Below, piece by piece: positions 28,701 to 36,881 of a DNA stretch of 36,881 bases. The notes under the pieces are model-generated. The model had not been told where the DNA came from. It worked only from the letters and a program-made list of their open reading frames with translations, and made no database searches. The DNA is from Planctomycetota bacterium (GTDB lineage: Bacteria; Planctomycetota; Planctomycetia; Planctomycetales; Planctomycetaceae): assembly GCA_003670925.1 (NCBI GenBank), contig QWQG01000063.1, positions 1 through 36,881 of the forward strand, given 5' to 3'. Both the position numbers and the translations under genes were made by a program. Each line of letters opens with the position of its first letter. Position 1 is the stretch's first letter.

Positions 28701-30638
28701 GATGTATCACTGGAGTTGATGCTTCAGAATGCCCCGCTCGCTGCGACACCACTGGTTATTGTGGCGGTTGACGCACTGGGATCACCCATCAAGACGATGG
28801 TAGCCAGTCTGCTGCCGCCAGCAGAGAATTCATGGCAAATCAATGTCGTGCAGGTCGCTGAGGGCAAGCCGGATAAGCCAATCACACTGGAGGAAGTTCC
28901 GAGCCGGACAAATTGTAGGTTGCCACTTCTGCCATCGACACTGGATCCAGCGACGCAGATCCATGTGCCATTGCAACTGAAGCTGCAACTGCAGCGGATC
29001 AAAGGAAATTCCAGAAGTGTTCGAATCCGGGCGATTCATGCGGAGCATCCGGAGAGCGACGCGGCGGCGTGGTCATTAACTGAGCCGCTCGTGTTTCCGG
29101 ACGGCGTTGTGGTCATCGATATTCCGTTTCAGACACCAGCCGTGCCGCCTGCAGCCGGTGCGACCTCAGTTCCCGGAGTGCTGGACATATCACGTGGTTT
29201 GATCTTTGAGATTACGCCGGATGATCTGCCGAGAAAGATCACATCCAGATTTACAATGACGCCGAGACTGCTCAGGCCAGAAGAGATTCTGCGGCGACCG
29301 ATCCCAACGTACGATCCTGTGAAGGATGAATTGACGATTCCGCTGATTCGTGTTCAATTAAAAGATTCGACCGTCATGTTGCCTGATAAACTTCAGGCAG
29401 ACCTTGAACTGAGTCCAAAGTTGCAACAATACGTGATGCCGGGCACCAGTCCGACATTGAATGCGGATGGAGACAAATTCACAATTCCATTTGAATCAAG
29501 GATCAGAAATATCCTGAACGAAGATGGTTTAGAATTCGGCATTTCCATCGCGGGTATTCCCCATGCTTGGTGGTGGAAATTGGCTGACGGCATTCCGCAA
29601 CCTTTGGACGGAGATCGCCCTCAGATTCGTGCGTTTCTTAACGTCGACCACGCATCAGAAGTGCAGCCGCGTCTTGGTTTACCCGCGCTGGTGCTCGGTC
29701 AAGACTGGGATAAGGCAAAGTTAACGGCACGAGTATTTATTCACGGCGGTTCGCTCACTAATGAACAGCAATTGCGTCTGTATTTTCTGCGACAGGGCAC
29801 TGAGGCCTCCATTCGCGCAACTGACGCACCTTTTGAAGTCAGAGGCCGCTTTGTTGAAACGGTCAGAATCACACCGGGCGAAAACAGCGTTTGGCAGTTT
29901 TCGACGACGACCGACCCGTACGCAGTTGCTGCGTTCACACCGAATCAGAAGCAGCTCAAAAATGGAAACTACGACTTGATTGCCGAGCTTGAACAGCCTA
30001 GTTCAAATGAGGATCCAATCACTTCCAGTGTGCGCTTCACGCTCGACCGTACGAGCCCGGAAATGACTGCAGAAAACGTGCAGCTCAACCAGCTCAGAAC
30101 GAACATCAATGGTATGCTGAAAGGCATTATTCAGGTCACAGATCCGGAGTCTGATGTGATTGCTGTCCGTGTAGGACTGAATCCAGAAATGATGGAACCT
30201 CTGAAGATAACGCGTAGCAAACAGGTCAAGGCAGAGTTCAAACTGGACTCTGCGAAAGGTTTCCCGAAGCTGGTACAAGGGGAAAATGATGAAGAAGAGA
30301 CGATTACGCTTTACGTTGAAGCCGAGAATTTGGCTGGTGAAAAACAACTAATTAAGAAACCTGTGACGTTTTTTCTCCCCGGCAAAGCCGCGCCAATGCC
30401 CATCGCTCGTGGCACGATTGTGGTGAAGTTCAAGTCGAAGTCCCCGTTCGACGTTTCCCTCTCCGGTAAAGGCGTTTCCATGGCGGCTCCGGCAAGTATC
30501 GGAAGTGCCACGTTTGCTGACCTTGAGCCGGGCGATTACACCGTCAATTGGAAGCCAGTGCAGGGAACACTGGGAGAAGGCGCTGCCAAAGTGAAACTTG
30601 GAAGTGGGAAGACGGAAACCGTCGGCCCGGGCAAGTGA
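25773..30638 (+). CDS. Large membrane-anchored protein with a degenerate caspase-like domain
   Basis: The protein is 1621 residues from GTG at 25773, chosen because AGGGAG (25761-25766) sits 6 nt upstream. A basic N-terminus is followed by one membrane span (~24-43), so the bulk should lie outside the cytoplasm. Residues ~70-310 show the strand pattern of a caspase/metacaspase fold: VTLVIYCAADAW (from 120) where active members have YFSGHG, LLLLELTG (174-181) where they have a DxC motif, LTLICACDQGERSWE (~212-226), and GTAFGHFLFKAM (246-257). Catalytic His and Cys are not where expected, so it would be inactive. A long helical region follows, then several beta-rich Ig-like domains (FTLDRTSPEMTAENV near the end) and a PEGA-like C-terminal domain (DLEPGDYTVNWK). 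The caspase-like call is fold-level inference. It is adjacent to a TssM-like gene, so a T6SS envelope role is proposed. Confidence 0.6.
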   Translation: MSNNQGRSWRPEKKSHQRDTRRRLLSALGILLAALVGALVYLLSGPAVPQLHFVVVTERGFRLDETALTPLPVGATTLNATRLFALAERFREVNDKRIGPGEIHVSVADFVKGDALPHKVTLVIYCAADAWCVPDPENPEKTVLELLPAKFSDKPVRFSELLVSLKKRESAQTLLLLELTGRYPGLASGAVADDIPTLAREEIKRAAIPGLTLICACDQGERSWEYVAASAGASGTEASIHRHFEGTAFGHFLFKAMAEGNANSAMNLHKTLRKDVKEWVLGHFGETQTVWMVSSDAMAAKNELLQGVTLPKEMKSELVTPNLENVASKEVSTSDSKSTNGKTEVPIGNESVVDDEPAMTLKKLFADRDVLANQTNAAVLYPVEWLQLHTNLLAAERFAMNGNREEFSSLDEDVLRKSLQKLKSDAAELSLSPKLVAIDDWIAVARLTELSPEDEKILKQTRQDFSTESNKSPSRLPDQIIDNPDLRKEFVAGVTRDLKSLSETIGDESVEAQKRKIQDLGFLIQNLSSRWPQEVFPEQLATIKEVLHGDDISWLAKATKPLVRLLGLRHQALQFAAGKDTGGKLLRGEQWQKIAADIDDVLGNLHAAERWLCIGPDAEKLTMDRLEKAEQSLAKLKEQVAVRSRLTKIQDAQRFQILFWIQYLAMRLEDTSLPDNELAAAKIMAEKAVAGTVAWQDFPEGQLPVGFTREQHIKAMFALTRDFSKPKSEVNQDDEQSYAILDGYLKERLADSASASERLQFLTNPSILNREEHLRSFSMPRGGVPQDPHASASRSGIWTSFWSLRLVDAIEQESSADDWQQWSSLVTAVADDSKKATSAPAQRAVMARMLRGRWIRAIDKLKKFRDSEVFVPEQELLQLLSEDVTRRIHATPSENLSLYAKIQQTLLDAAPRPKPALLRVLNPEAEFSPENMITTNVRVSRAAALYVLNNGVTLSNVKTQADRNWFRLSVDAVNEIDVSLELMLQNAPLAATPLVIVAVDALGSPIKTMVASLLPPAENSWQINVVQVAEGKPDKPITLEEVPSRTNCRLPLLPSTLDPATQIHVPLQLKLQLQRIKGNSRSVRIRAIHAEHPESDAAAWSLTEPLVFPDGVVVIDIPFQTPAVPPAAGATSVPGVLDISRGLIFEITPDDLPRKITSRFTMTPRLLRPEEILRRPIPTYDPVKDELTIPLIRVQLKDSTVMLPDKLQADLELSPKLQQYVMPGTSPTLNADGDKFTIPFESRIRNILNEDGLEFGISIAGIPHAWWWKLADGIPQPLDGDRPQIRAFLNVDHASEVQPRLGLPALVLGQDWDKAKLTARVFIHGGSLTNEQQLRLYFLRQGTEASIRATDAPFEVRGRFVETVRITPGENSVWQFSTTTDPYAVAAFTPNQKQLKNGNYDLIAELEQPSSNEDPITSSVRFTLDRTSPEMTAENVQLNQLRTNINGMLKGIIQVTDPESDVIAVRVGLNPEMMEPLKITRSKQVKAEFKLDSAKGFPKLVQGENDEEETITLYVEAENLAGEKQLIKKPVTFFLPGKAAPMPIARGTIVVKFKSKSPFDVSLSGKGVSMAAPASIGSATFADLEPGDYTVNWKPVQGTLGEGAAKVKLGSGKTETVGPGK

Positions 30639-30771
30639 CATGACATAGACGATGCTGGCGTGAAAAATTCGCCGCAAGATCTTAGACTCAATGAGACGGA
30701 ACATTCTGATAGCACGCAATCGCAGATAGTTGCGCACCTAGGGACAGGTGATTTTGGGGAACAGCCGCACG

Positions 30772-32349
30772 ATGTCAATTCTGTTGCAAATGATCGAATG
30801 GGTCAAATGGATGTTCGGGATTGTACCACGATCTGCTGTGGGATCGCCGAGACTCTTCCTGATTGTGCATTATTCATTCATGGCATTTCTCGCGATTCTG
30901 TTTTCCGTCTTCAGTGATAGTCTTCGAAGACTGGTAGGTTTTCCACCAGATATGGTACACCTTTTTGCGTTAGATCGCATTCTGTGTGGTGCGTTGTTCG
31001 TGCTGAGCTACGCCATTATACGAGTCGTACTTTATCTGATGCTTCTGCTGGGAATCGAGGATGAATCTGATTTTCCGGACATCGAAGCCGACTGGAAGGA
31101 TATCCTCGCCGCTCTCAGCCGCGAGCGAATTTTCTTAGACGATCTTCCATTGTTTCTTGTGAACGGATTTACTCCGCAACAGGAGCAAAGTGCGTTTGAA
31201 GCCGCATCGAATATTGAGTGGCGTGTCATCGCGCCGCCGCTGTCTCAGACGTCTGCTGTGGTGCGGGTCTTCACGAGAGACGATGCGATCTTTCTTTGCT
31301 GCACGGGAGTTGGGGCCACGAATTGTCAGCAGGGCAAGGTTACCAACGTGACCGACAACAACTCAGGCGATACAGGCATGCCGCGTCCCGTTGTCGGGGT
31401 GACGGGAACCAATCAAGCCATGAACGCTCCTTCTGCTGAACTTCCAGGACAGCCCAAAGGCATGGGAGCCTTTTTCGGCACAATGGCGCCCGGTGGCTTA
31501 AAGCGGGCGATGGAAACATTCTCGGCCATCAATCGAGGTGACCAGAAGGGATATGGCAAGAAGCGTGTGATGCCGCTGTCAGAGGTCGAGGCCCAAGTAG
31601 GAATTCGAAGAATGCAGTTTCTGTGCGGACTGATTACGAAAGCTCGACGGCCATTCTGTCAGATCAACGGGATGTTACAGGCGATTCCGTTCTCATGGGC
31701 GTCAGAGGTGGATTATGCAAGAAAACTGGCTCCAGCGATTAAATATGATTTGATCGCTGTACACGAGACATTTCAACTTCAGTTCCCTGTCGTCGCCGTC
31801 GTGACCGAAATGGATTCCGTGGCTGGAATGCGTGACTTTTTGTTGCGTGCCGAGCGGATGCAGCCAGGACTTCGACTGTCTCGTTCAGGCTCAAGCTTCG
31901 CTGCCGGTGCGGACGTGAACGACAAAAATACGGAATGGATTGTCGATCGCGGGATGCAATGGTTTCGCGGCTGGGTTTATACGGCATTTTCCGCTGACAT
32001 TGATAACCGTGACAATCAAAAGCTGTTTCAGATGTTATGCGAAATCAGTCAACGAAGGCAGGGCTTAATGATTTTGCTGCGAGATTCAATGTACCGAATT
32101 GTGCAACCTGGTTTACGATTACACGGTGTCTATTTTTCAGCCACGGGACGTGCGTCAACCGAGCAGGGATTTATTCGCGGCGTGCTGGATAAACTGCCGG
32201 AATCGCAGGGAATGGTCGCGTGGACTCCGCAACTCTTGCGTTCGCACCAAAGGTCCAAAATGCTTTCGGTCTGCTTTTTCGCCGGAGGCGTGCTGATGGC
32301 AACAGCAGCAATCGCCGTCTACATCTATCGAATTGCAGGTGCCACATGA
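30772..32349 (+). CDS. tssM: TssM/IcmF N-terminal half (truncated form, degenerate NTPase)
   Basis: TssM normally is a ~1100-residue inner-membrane protein. This gene has only 525 residues from ATG 30772 (GGGGA 11 nt upstream; a GTG at 30748 is the alternative). Two membrane spans (~27-47 and ~63-93) precede a cytoplasmic domain arranged like TssM: LPLFLVNGF (126-133), where a Walker A should follow but reads TPQQEQSAF; IFLCCTG in place of the DxxG motif; INGMLQAIPFS (from 298), equal to the TssM INGVIL segment; and PVVAVVTEMD (ending at 348), equal to the PVYVVxTKxD motif with Lys replaced by Glu. A third span lies near the C-terminus (~499-521) and the protein stops there. The large periplasmic half is missing. 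Its stop overlaps the next gene start (ATGA). The TssM assignment rests on the motif order, not on an alignment. Confidence 0.7.
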   Translation: MSILLQMIEWVKWMFGIVPRSAVGSPRLFLIVHYSFMAFLAILFSVFSDSLRRLVGFPPDMVHLFALDRILCGALFVLSYAIIRVVLYLMLLLGIEDESDFPDIEADWKDILAALSRERIFLDDLPLFLVNGFTPQQEQSAFEAASNIEWRVIAPPLSQTSAVVRVFTRDDAIFLCCTGVGATNCQQGKVTNVTDNNSGDTGMPRPVVGVTGTNQAMNAPSAELPGQPKGMGAFFGTMAPGGLKRAMETFSAINRGDQKGYGKKRVMPLSEVEAQVGIRRMQFLCGLITKARRPFCQINGMLQAIPFSWASEVDYARKLAPAIKYDLIAVHETFQLQFPVVAVVTEMDSVAGMRDFLLRAERMQPGLRLSRSGSSFAAGADVNDKNTEWIVDRGMQWFRGWVYTAFSADIDNRDNQKLFQMLCEISQRRQGLMILLRDSMYRIVQPGLRLHGVYFSATGRASTEQGFIRGVLDKLPESQGMVAWTPQLLRSHQRSKMLSVCFFAGGVLMATAAIAVYIYRIAGAT

Positions 32350-35300
32350 CGTCAGATGGAAGGCAGGACTGGCGTGGCGGTCGTATTCCTCGGAATTCGG
32401 ACCGCGAGTCCGAAGCGACTCCCACGTGGAAACAGGCTCGGCATTCACCGCTCGGTAGATCGCGGTCCAAAGGTCTTTGGCCAAAGTTGCGGCTGGGGCT
32501 CATGGGGGGGGTGCTGCTGTTCCTCGTGGGAGCCATTATCGCTTTTATGTGGCCTGCGCGAATTCACCGAACGCATTTTTTGGTTCTATCATTGCTTAAG
32601 GACTCTCAGGATTTTGACTCTGCCACGACTCTGACACTGCCGGAAGGAATTGAAACAGCAACAAGCACACGAGTCGCCACTCTTTGCCCGTCTGATTCTT
32701 TGACGTGGCCGACGACCAGTAAGACTGATCAGCTCAACCTTGACAATGCTGACACGGTGGTTATCTATCTGCAGACCACCTTTGTTCCGGGACCAAAGGG
32801 TGAATTTCAATGCCTGATTCGCAACAGCACTCCGAACCTTGAAAATCCAAACGAGTACACCGAACTGGGGAAGCTGAAATTAGAGCTTGACGCGCTATGG
32901 AAGAAGGATTCCGAAAAGTATGTCCTGCTGCTAGTAGATTCCCCTCCTACGAGTTTTGAATGGCGTGCCGGCAGTCTGCACATCAGTCTGACTGACACTT
33001 TTGAACAATGGACAAAGGCTTCTCCGCAACTGGTTGTCCTCATGGGTTCACCGGTGAACGGAACCAGTGAGCTGGGCACGCCTGATACGGACGGGAAAAC
33101 CATCTTTGGGCACTTCGCATCCATTGGTTTGAGCAGTCTGGCAAACCTGAACTCAGACCAAGAATTGACCGTTGGCGAGTATTGCAGTTATGTGGCTGAA
33201 CGCACAAACCGCTGGGTGCAGGATCATCGTGATGTAGCCGGCCAGGCTGTGACAGTACTGCCGCCTTTGGAATCTTTGTCAAAGGCTGATCGGAATTTTA
33301 AACTCATCACCGATCTGATGCCATTTGAGGTGTCTCGTGAGCAGCTCAATGGCAAATTAAATGCTGACTGGTCGCAGATCGAGAAACTGTGGTCGCTGCG
33401 GCAATCGCTCCAGACGTGTGGAGGAATTCGCTGGAATCCACTGCTCTGGAAATCGGCGACAGACAAGCTCCTGCGTGCGGAGAGTGCCACGCTCCATGGC
33501 CAAGGTGATTTCGCTCGCCGCGCATTAAAGGAGGCGACGGAAACACTGCATGAACTGGAAATGCGTACGAATGAAATCTGCCCGCAGTCCGATTCCATGC
33601 TCGTCGATCGCGGAATAGCGTTGAGCGAATTTAGCGGACTGCCGTCGCTCAATCGCATTCGGCCGCTGTTTCCTACGGAAGAGGCAAATACGGGAGGCAC
33701 AGTTGAACATGCGTCTGCTGAAGACGTCATCGATTCGCAGCTCCGCGGATTTCCATTCAGCAGTATGGGGCTCACTGCACCGACGGACATGGATTCGATT
33801 CGATCACGGCGTGCAGCAGCTGAGACTGCCGTTGCTCAGCTGCTGGGATGTTCAGATCAGCTCGCACAAACGATGAAACACATGGAAGCTTCGCTGCTTT
33901 TGTCCGAAGACCGCCACTTCACACGCCCAGGTTCGGTCGAACCCGGAGCATTGGATGATGCGAATCCCGATGCCTTGATTAACGCCGTCACCGCGTTTTC
34001 TGAAGTCCGTGACCGCGCGGAGACCACTCTTTTTGAAGTGCTTGACATCGCACCTTCATTGGCGCTCTGGGCGGCAGAGTCAGGCAGCGGCATGTCGGAT
34101 GCTGATCGAAAGATCTGGCAAAAGGTGTTGTCGCAGAATTCGCCGGAAACAGACGTTGGTTCAGGAAGCCTGAGTTCGATGTTTGATCCTCTGAAAGCGA
34201 TCGGAAGTGAAGAAGGGAACGATATTGCCGACTACCAGCGTACGGCTAGGGATTTGCAAGCCAAGATTTATCAGCTCCTAGTGTATGGTCGAGCCCTGCA
34301 GCACAGTCTTATGCTGAAAGAACCGGACCAGGGATTCCATGCCGATGAACTTCGAGCGGTGACTCAAACATTGGATTCAGCACAGGGCAATGCGTCGCAA
34401 TCACAGCGAAAGACAATGGAACTTATTGAGAAAATGTGTGCGGAAGTTCTGGGTGAAGGGTCCGACAAGAGATATGGACAGGTGCGTGCATACCACTTTC
34501 TGCGCTCCACGCTGAAGTTGACTGCCATAAAAGCTGAGACCAGAAGTTTGGTGCTGCGAGCACTTCAAAAACTGGACGGGAAGTTGTCGAAGTCAGATCC
34601 CGTGGCGGACGCAGCGGCTGCTCAGGATAAGAATATTGCTCTGATGCAGCCGATCGCAGCCGACGAAGCACTGTGGATGCTGCAGATTCTGAACTTCCTG
34701 CCGAGTTCGGAAAAGCCTTCGACGTTACTCCGGGACGCCTGGCATGCGGCAAACTCGCTTGATGTGAGTGCGTCAGCCGAAAAGCATGATGCGGCAGCTC
34801 GGTTTGGGGAGGCGATTCGAGGACTCTGGAAGCAAAATCAGGACACCGTTGAGTCGGCATTGCAGGATACGACGTCGGACGCACACCGTCTGCTGAGATC
34901 AGCCGACCAGCGGGCTCGACTCTTTTCAGGTTTTGATGCCCGGCGTAAGTCACTGCAATCGTTAACAGAACGGTTGCGTCAACTCAATCGAATTCAGTAT
35001 TGCCTGATGCATGTCGATCGCCTGCTCTCGGGGCACTGGGTCGAACCTCAGGATAGCGCTCCGTTCATTCAGAACGGATGGTATGCCAAAGCGGCGCAAT
35101 CATGGTTGACAGCCGCAGACGACAGTCTGCAACGCTTGTCAAATGATGCGTTGGGAGCACCTGCAATCCTTGTAGATTCTATTCGGCTTCTTGAAACCCG
35201 TCTGTCGCAGTCCGAACAAATGATGCCGGTATTCGAGACGAAGCAGCCGGACCTGAATCTCAGCGAACAGTCAAAGGACAGCGGCACCATCAAAGGGATG

Positions 35301-36881
35301 GTCAGGATGAACGGGCTGGCAGACATGTCTGGTGAGGCCGCAGTTCTGGTGCGTCTTGATCCGAACATTCCGTTCGTCGTCGAAAACAATTCGCTGGGAC
35401 TGCCGATCGGTGGTGAGGCAAAGGAAGCAGTGTTTGCGCTGAAACGCAACGGAAATCCGGGGACCGATGGCTGCCAGTCCGTATGGCTGCGGCCCGAAAT
35501 ATTTTTTCGAGGGCGGTTCGAAAAATCGCCGCACCAAATCTCGGTCAATCCGTGTGCGCCGACAGAATTCGTCATGGATAAAACAGCTCGGCCCCAGACT
35601 GCAAGTGTGACGGTTTCGGGAGTTGATCCGCGCCCAATTGTACTCATTCTCGACTATTCCGTCAGTATGCTGGAGCCGATGGCAAACGGGACAAATCGAC
35701 CGAGGTTCATGGAGGCACTTGCGACTCTTAAACGACTCATCAATGACGAGGCATTGCAGGATTCCAGTGTCATTCTGACCGTGTATGGACATCGCACGAA
35801 GTTGATTGACGGGGCGCACGTTCCCAACCCGGATTATGCGAAGTGTTTTCCTGACAAAGTCGTACCGCCAGGATTGAAGGCCCATGACGATATCGAGACA
35901 GAGTTCAAGAAAACGATCAGCGGGCCTGATGACCGGATTGAGTTCATGAAGATTCTGGACAACTTAAGGTGTTCACAGCCTTCCGGAACAACGCCGCTCA
36001 CCAAAGCGCTTGCTGATGCCGTCCGGGTCACGCTTAAGGGAAAGCAGGGTATCGTCATTGCCGTGACCGATGGGGAAGCCACGGACATGGACGAGACCCG
36101 AAAATCGCTGCTCGCTGAGGCATTGAATGACAATCCGGGAACTTCGGTGGGAATCGTCGCGTTTGATCTTGGTGCACCCGGTCAACTGCTGCGACTCAAG
36201 AACGCATTCAGAGAATTTGACACGATCACCATTGATGACGCAGCGGAACAAGAACAGTTGTTGACGCGAATCCACGAATCGCTCGATCCGAGGAAGTTCT
36301 CGATAACCTGTCCGTCGGAAAAAAAATTGCGGGAAGCTGAACTGGGACAGGAAATCGGCGACCTGCCGTTGGCTCTCGATTACTCCGTCCAGTTTGATCA
36401 GCTGAGTTCATCCAGACCAATCGTGTTGAATTACGGTGATTTTTTAAAGCTTGATATTGATCGCAGCGCCAGGAGATTCGTGTTCCAGCGTGAAAAGAGT
36501 CCTGTCAGCAAGGATGCCATACATGGTGCGTTGGCGGACGATACACCCAGCCTCTTGAGATCCATTGTGCTGCCAAAGGTATCAGTTCTTCCGCCAGGTC
36601 GCAATTCGGAAATGGCCATGGCCAGGGCTGAACTCAGCCTGATGCTTGACCATCTGCGCGTTGATCTTCCGGTCCGGCAACCGGCAGAGATTGAGTTGGC
36701 TGTCAGGTCATCCAATTTGGAATCTGATTTCCGGCCCCCCCTGATTCACCAGGTCTTTACATCAAAGGCCGGTGCGCCGGGATGGAACCTGACGATTGAC
36801 GAGTGGCCAAAAGCACAACGATTTTTGGTCGATGCGATTTGGAAAATGGAACGGACACCGCCTGAGTATGTGGTCCCGTGG
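32346..36881 (+). CDS. Membrane-anchored caspase-like/VWA protein (3'-truncated by window)
   Basis: The frame from ATG 32346 stays open for 1512 codons to the last base. A Ser/Arg-rich cytoplasmic segment (~45 residues) and a membrane span (LGLMGGVLLFLVGAIIAFMW) lead to a second degenerate caspase-like domain: DTVVIYLQ (from 136), LLLVDSPP (D198, with no Cys at the usual DxC position), then PQLVVLMGSP, IFGHFAS and LTVGEYCSYVAERTN, as in caspase-like proteins. A helical region (~330-1000) includes ASLLLSEDRHF, resembling LLAAERFAMNG in the 25773 protein. A von Willebrand A domain follows with a complete MIDAS: DYSVS (D1103, S1105, S1107), T1215 in SGTTPLT, and D1242 in VTDGEATD, so metal-dependent ligand binding is likely. 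It is translationally coupled to the TssM-like gene by a 4-bp ATGA overlap, so the two may work as one unit, replacing the TssM periplasmic half. Confidence 0.75.
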   Translation, partial: MTSDGRQDWRGGRIPRNSDRESEATPTWKQARHSPLGRSRSKGLWPKLRLGLMGGVLLFLVGAIIAFMWPARIHRTHFLVLSLLKDSQDFDSATTLTLPEGIETATSTRVATLCPSDSLTWPTTSKTDQLNLDNADTVVIYLQTTFVPGPKGEFQCLIRNSTPNLENPNEYTELGKLKLELDALWKKDSEKYVLLLVDSPPTSFEWRAGSLHISLTDTFEQWTKASPQLVVLMGSPVNGTSELGTPDTDGKTIFGHFASIGLSSLANLNSDQELTVGEYCSYVAERTNRWVQDHRDVAGQAVTVLPPLESLSKADRNFKLITDLMPFEVSREQLNGKLNADWSQIEKLWSLRQSLQTCGGIRWNPLLWKSATDKLLRAESATLHGQGDFARRALKEATETLHELEMRTNEICPQSDSMLVDRGIALSEFSGLPSLNRIRPLFPTEEANTGGTVEHASAEDVIDSQLRGFPFSSMGLTAPTDMDSIRSRRAAAETAVAQLLGCSDQLAQTMKHMEASLLLSEDRHFTRPGSVEPGALDDANPDALINAVTAFSEVRDRAETTLFEVLDIAPSLALWAAESGSGMSDADRKIWQKVLSQNSPETDVGSGSLSSMFDPLKAIGSEEGNDIADYQRTARDLQAKIYQLLVYGRALQHSLMLKEPDQGFHADELRAVTQTLDSAQGNASQSQRKTMELIEKMCAEVLGEGSDKRYGQVRAYHFLRSTLKLTAIKAETRSLVLRALQKLDGKLSKSDPVADAAAAQDKNIALMQPIAADEALWMLQILNFLPSSEKPSTLLRDAWHAANSLDVSASAEKHDAAARFGEAIRGLWKQNQDTVESALQDTTSDAHRLLRSADQRARLFSGFDARRKSLQSLTERLRQLNRIQYCLMHVDRLLSGHWVEPQDSAPFIQNGWYAKAAQSWLTAADDSLQRLSNDALGAPAILVDSIRLLETRLSQSEQMMPVFETKQPDLNLSEQSKDSGTIKGMVRMNGLADMSGEAAVLVRLDPNIPFVVENNSLGLPIGGEAKEAVFALKRNGNPGTDGCQSVWLRPEIFFRGRFEKSPHQISVNPCAPTEFVMDKTARPQTASVTVSGVDPRPIVLILDYSVSMLEPMANGTNRPRFMEALATLKRLINDEALQDSSVILTVYGHRTKLIDGAHVPNPDYAKCFPDKVVPPGLKAHDDIETEFKKTISGPDDRIEFMKILDNLRCSQPSGTTPLTKALADAVRVTLKGKQGIVIAVTDGEATDMDETRKSLLAEALNDNPGTSVGIVAFDLGAPGQLLRLKNAFREFDTITIDDAAEQEQLLTRIHESLDPRKFSITCPSEKKLREAELGQEIGDLPLALDYSVQFDQLSSSRPIVLNYGDFLKLDIDRSARRFVFQREKSPVSKDAIHGALADDTPSLLRSIVLPKVSVLPPGRNSEMAMARAELSLMLDHLRVDLPVRQPAEIELAVRSSNLESDFRPPLIHQVFTSKAGAPGWNLTIDEWPKAQRFLVDAIWKMERTPPEYVVPW

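Noticed and set aside
25773-30638. Active caspase/metacaspase protease
   Set aside because: The positions expected for the catalytic His-Gly and Asp-x-Cys motifs are replaced, so only a degenerate fold is proposed.
30660-30917. 85-codon plus-strand ORF between the first caspase-like gene and the TssM-like gene
   Set aside because: It overlaps the well-supported TssM-like frame for most of its length, lacks an RBS, and its sequence has no domain character.
33224-36715. Many minus-strand ORFs of 60-200 codons opposite the last gene
   Set aside because: They lie antisense to one uninterrupted plus-strand frame (32346-36881) with clear domains; their translations are Ser/Arg-rich without motifs.
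1-36881. Mobile element, prophage tail or CRISPR array
   Set aside because: The gp25-like and sheath genes belong with TssF/G/K and ClpV, which phages lack; no transposase, integrase, terminal repeats or spaced direct repeats were seen.

Overview
The window reads like a chromosomal segment of a planctomycete (an inference). The grounds are moderate GC, a huge Ser/Thr kinase with a DWG instead of DFG motif fused to WD40 repeats, a secreted protein with two YHS-like modules, the tail of a giant repeat-rich surface protein, and many starts without a strong Shine-Dalgarno. No tRNA, rRNA, CRISPR array or insertion sequence was seen.

Layout. 1-2037: C-terminal end of a large repetitive, probably surface-exposed protein. 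2184-8009: transmembrane Ser/Thr kinase with a coiled coil and a WD40 C-terminal half. 8282-9550: exported Cys-rich protein with HEAT-like and YHS-like modules. 9676-11840, minus strand: tssK-tssL, overlapping by 4 bp. From 12133 everything is on the plus strand: an unrecognised small gene overlapping a sigma-70-family sigma factor gene, then a compact type VI secretion (T6SS) run tssA-tssB-tssC-second tssC-tagJ/impE-tssE-tssF-tssG-clpV. The order tssB to tssG matches the classical rhizobial impBCDEFGH order. After a gap of about 500 bp holding at most one short doubtful ORF come three large membrane-protein genes at 25773-30638, 30772-32349 and 32346 to the window end.

How it fits together. 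TssB and the two TssC proteins build the contractile sheath. TssA, TssE, TssF, TssG and TssK supply assembly and baseplate parts. ClpV recycles the sheath, and TssL is one inner-membrane component. The middle one of the three terminal genes is recognisably the N-terminal cytoplasmic half of TssM/IcmF, but it stops just after its last membrane segment and has lost the nucleotide-binding motifs. Its neighbours each have one N-terminal membrane anchor followed by what looks like a degenerate, catalytically dead caspase-like fold; the downstream one also carries a von Willebrand A domain with an intact MIDAS. I propose that this trio replaces the usual TssJ-TssM envelope complex. That proposal and the pseudo-caspase calls are the main candidates for an undescribed system here. 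Hcp, VgrG, PAAR, TssJ and effector genes are not visible in the window. The kinase and the sigma factor are plausible regulators of the apparatus.

The last gene is open at the right edge and the first is open at the left edge. Several starts were moved from the longest possible ORF because a good ribosome-binding site or the family's usual N-terminus indicates a later codon.
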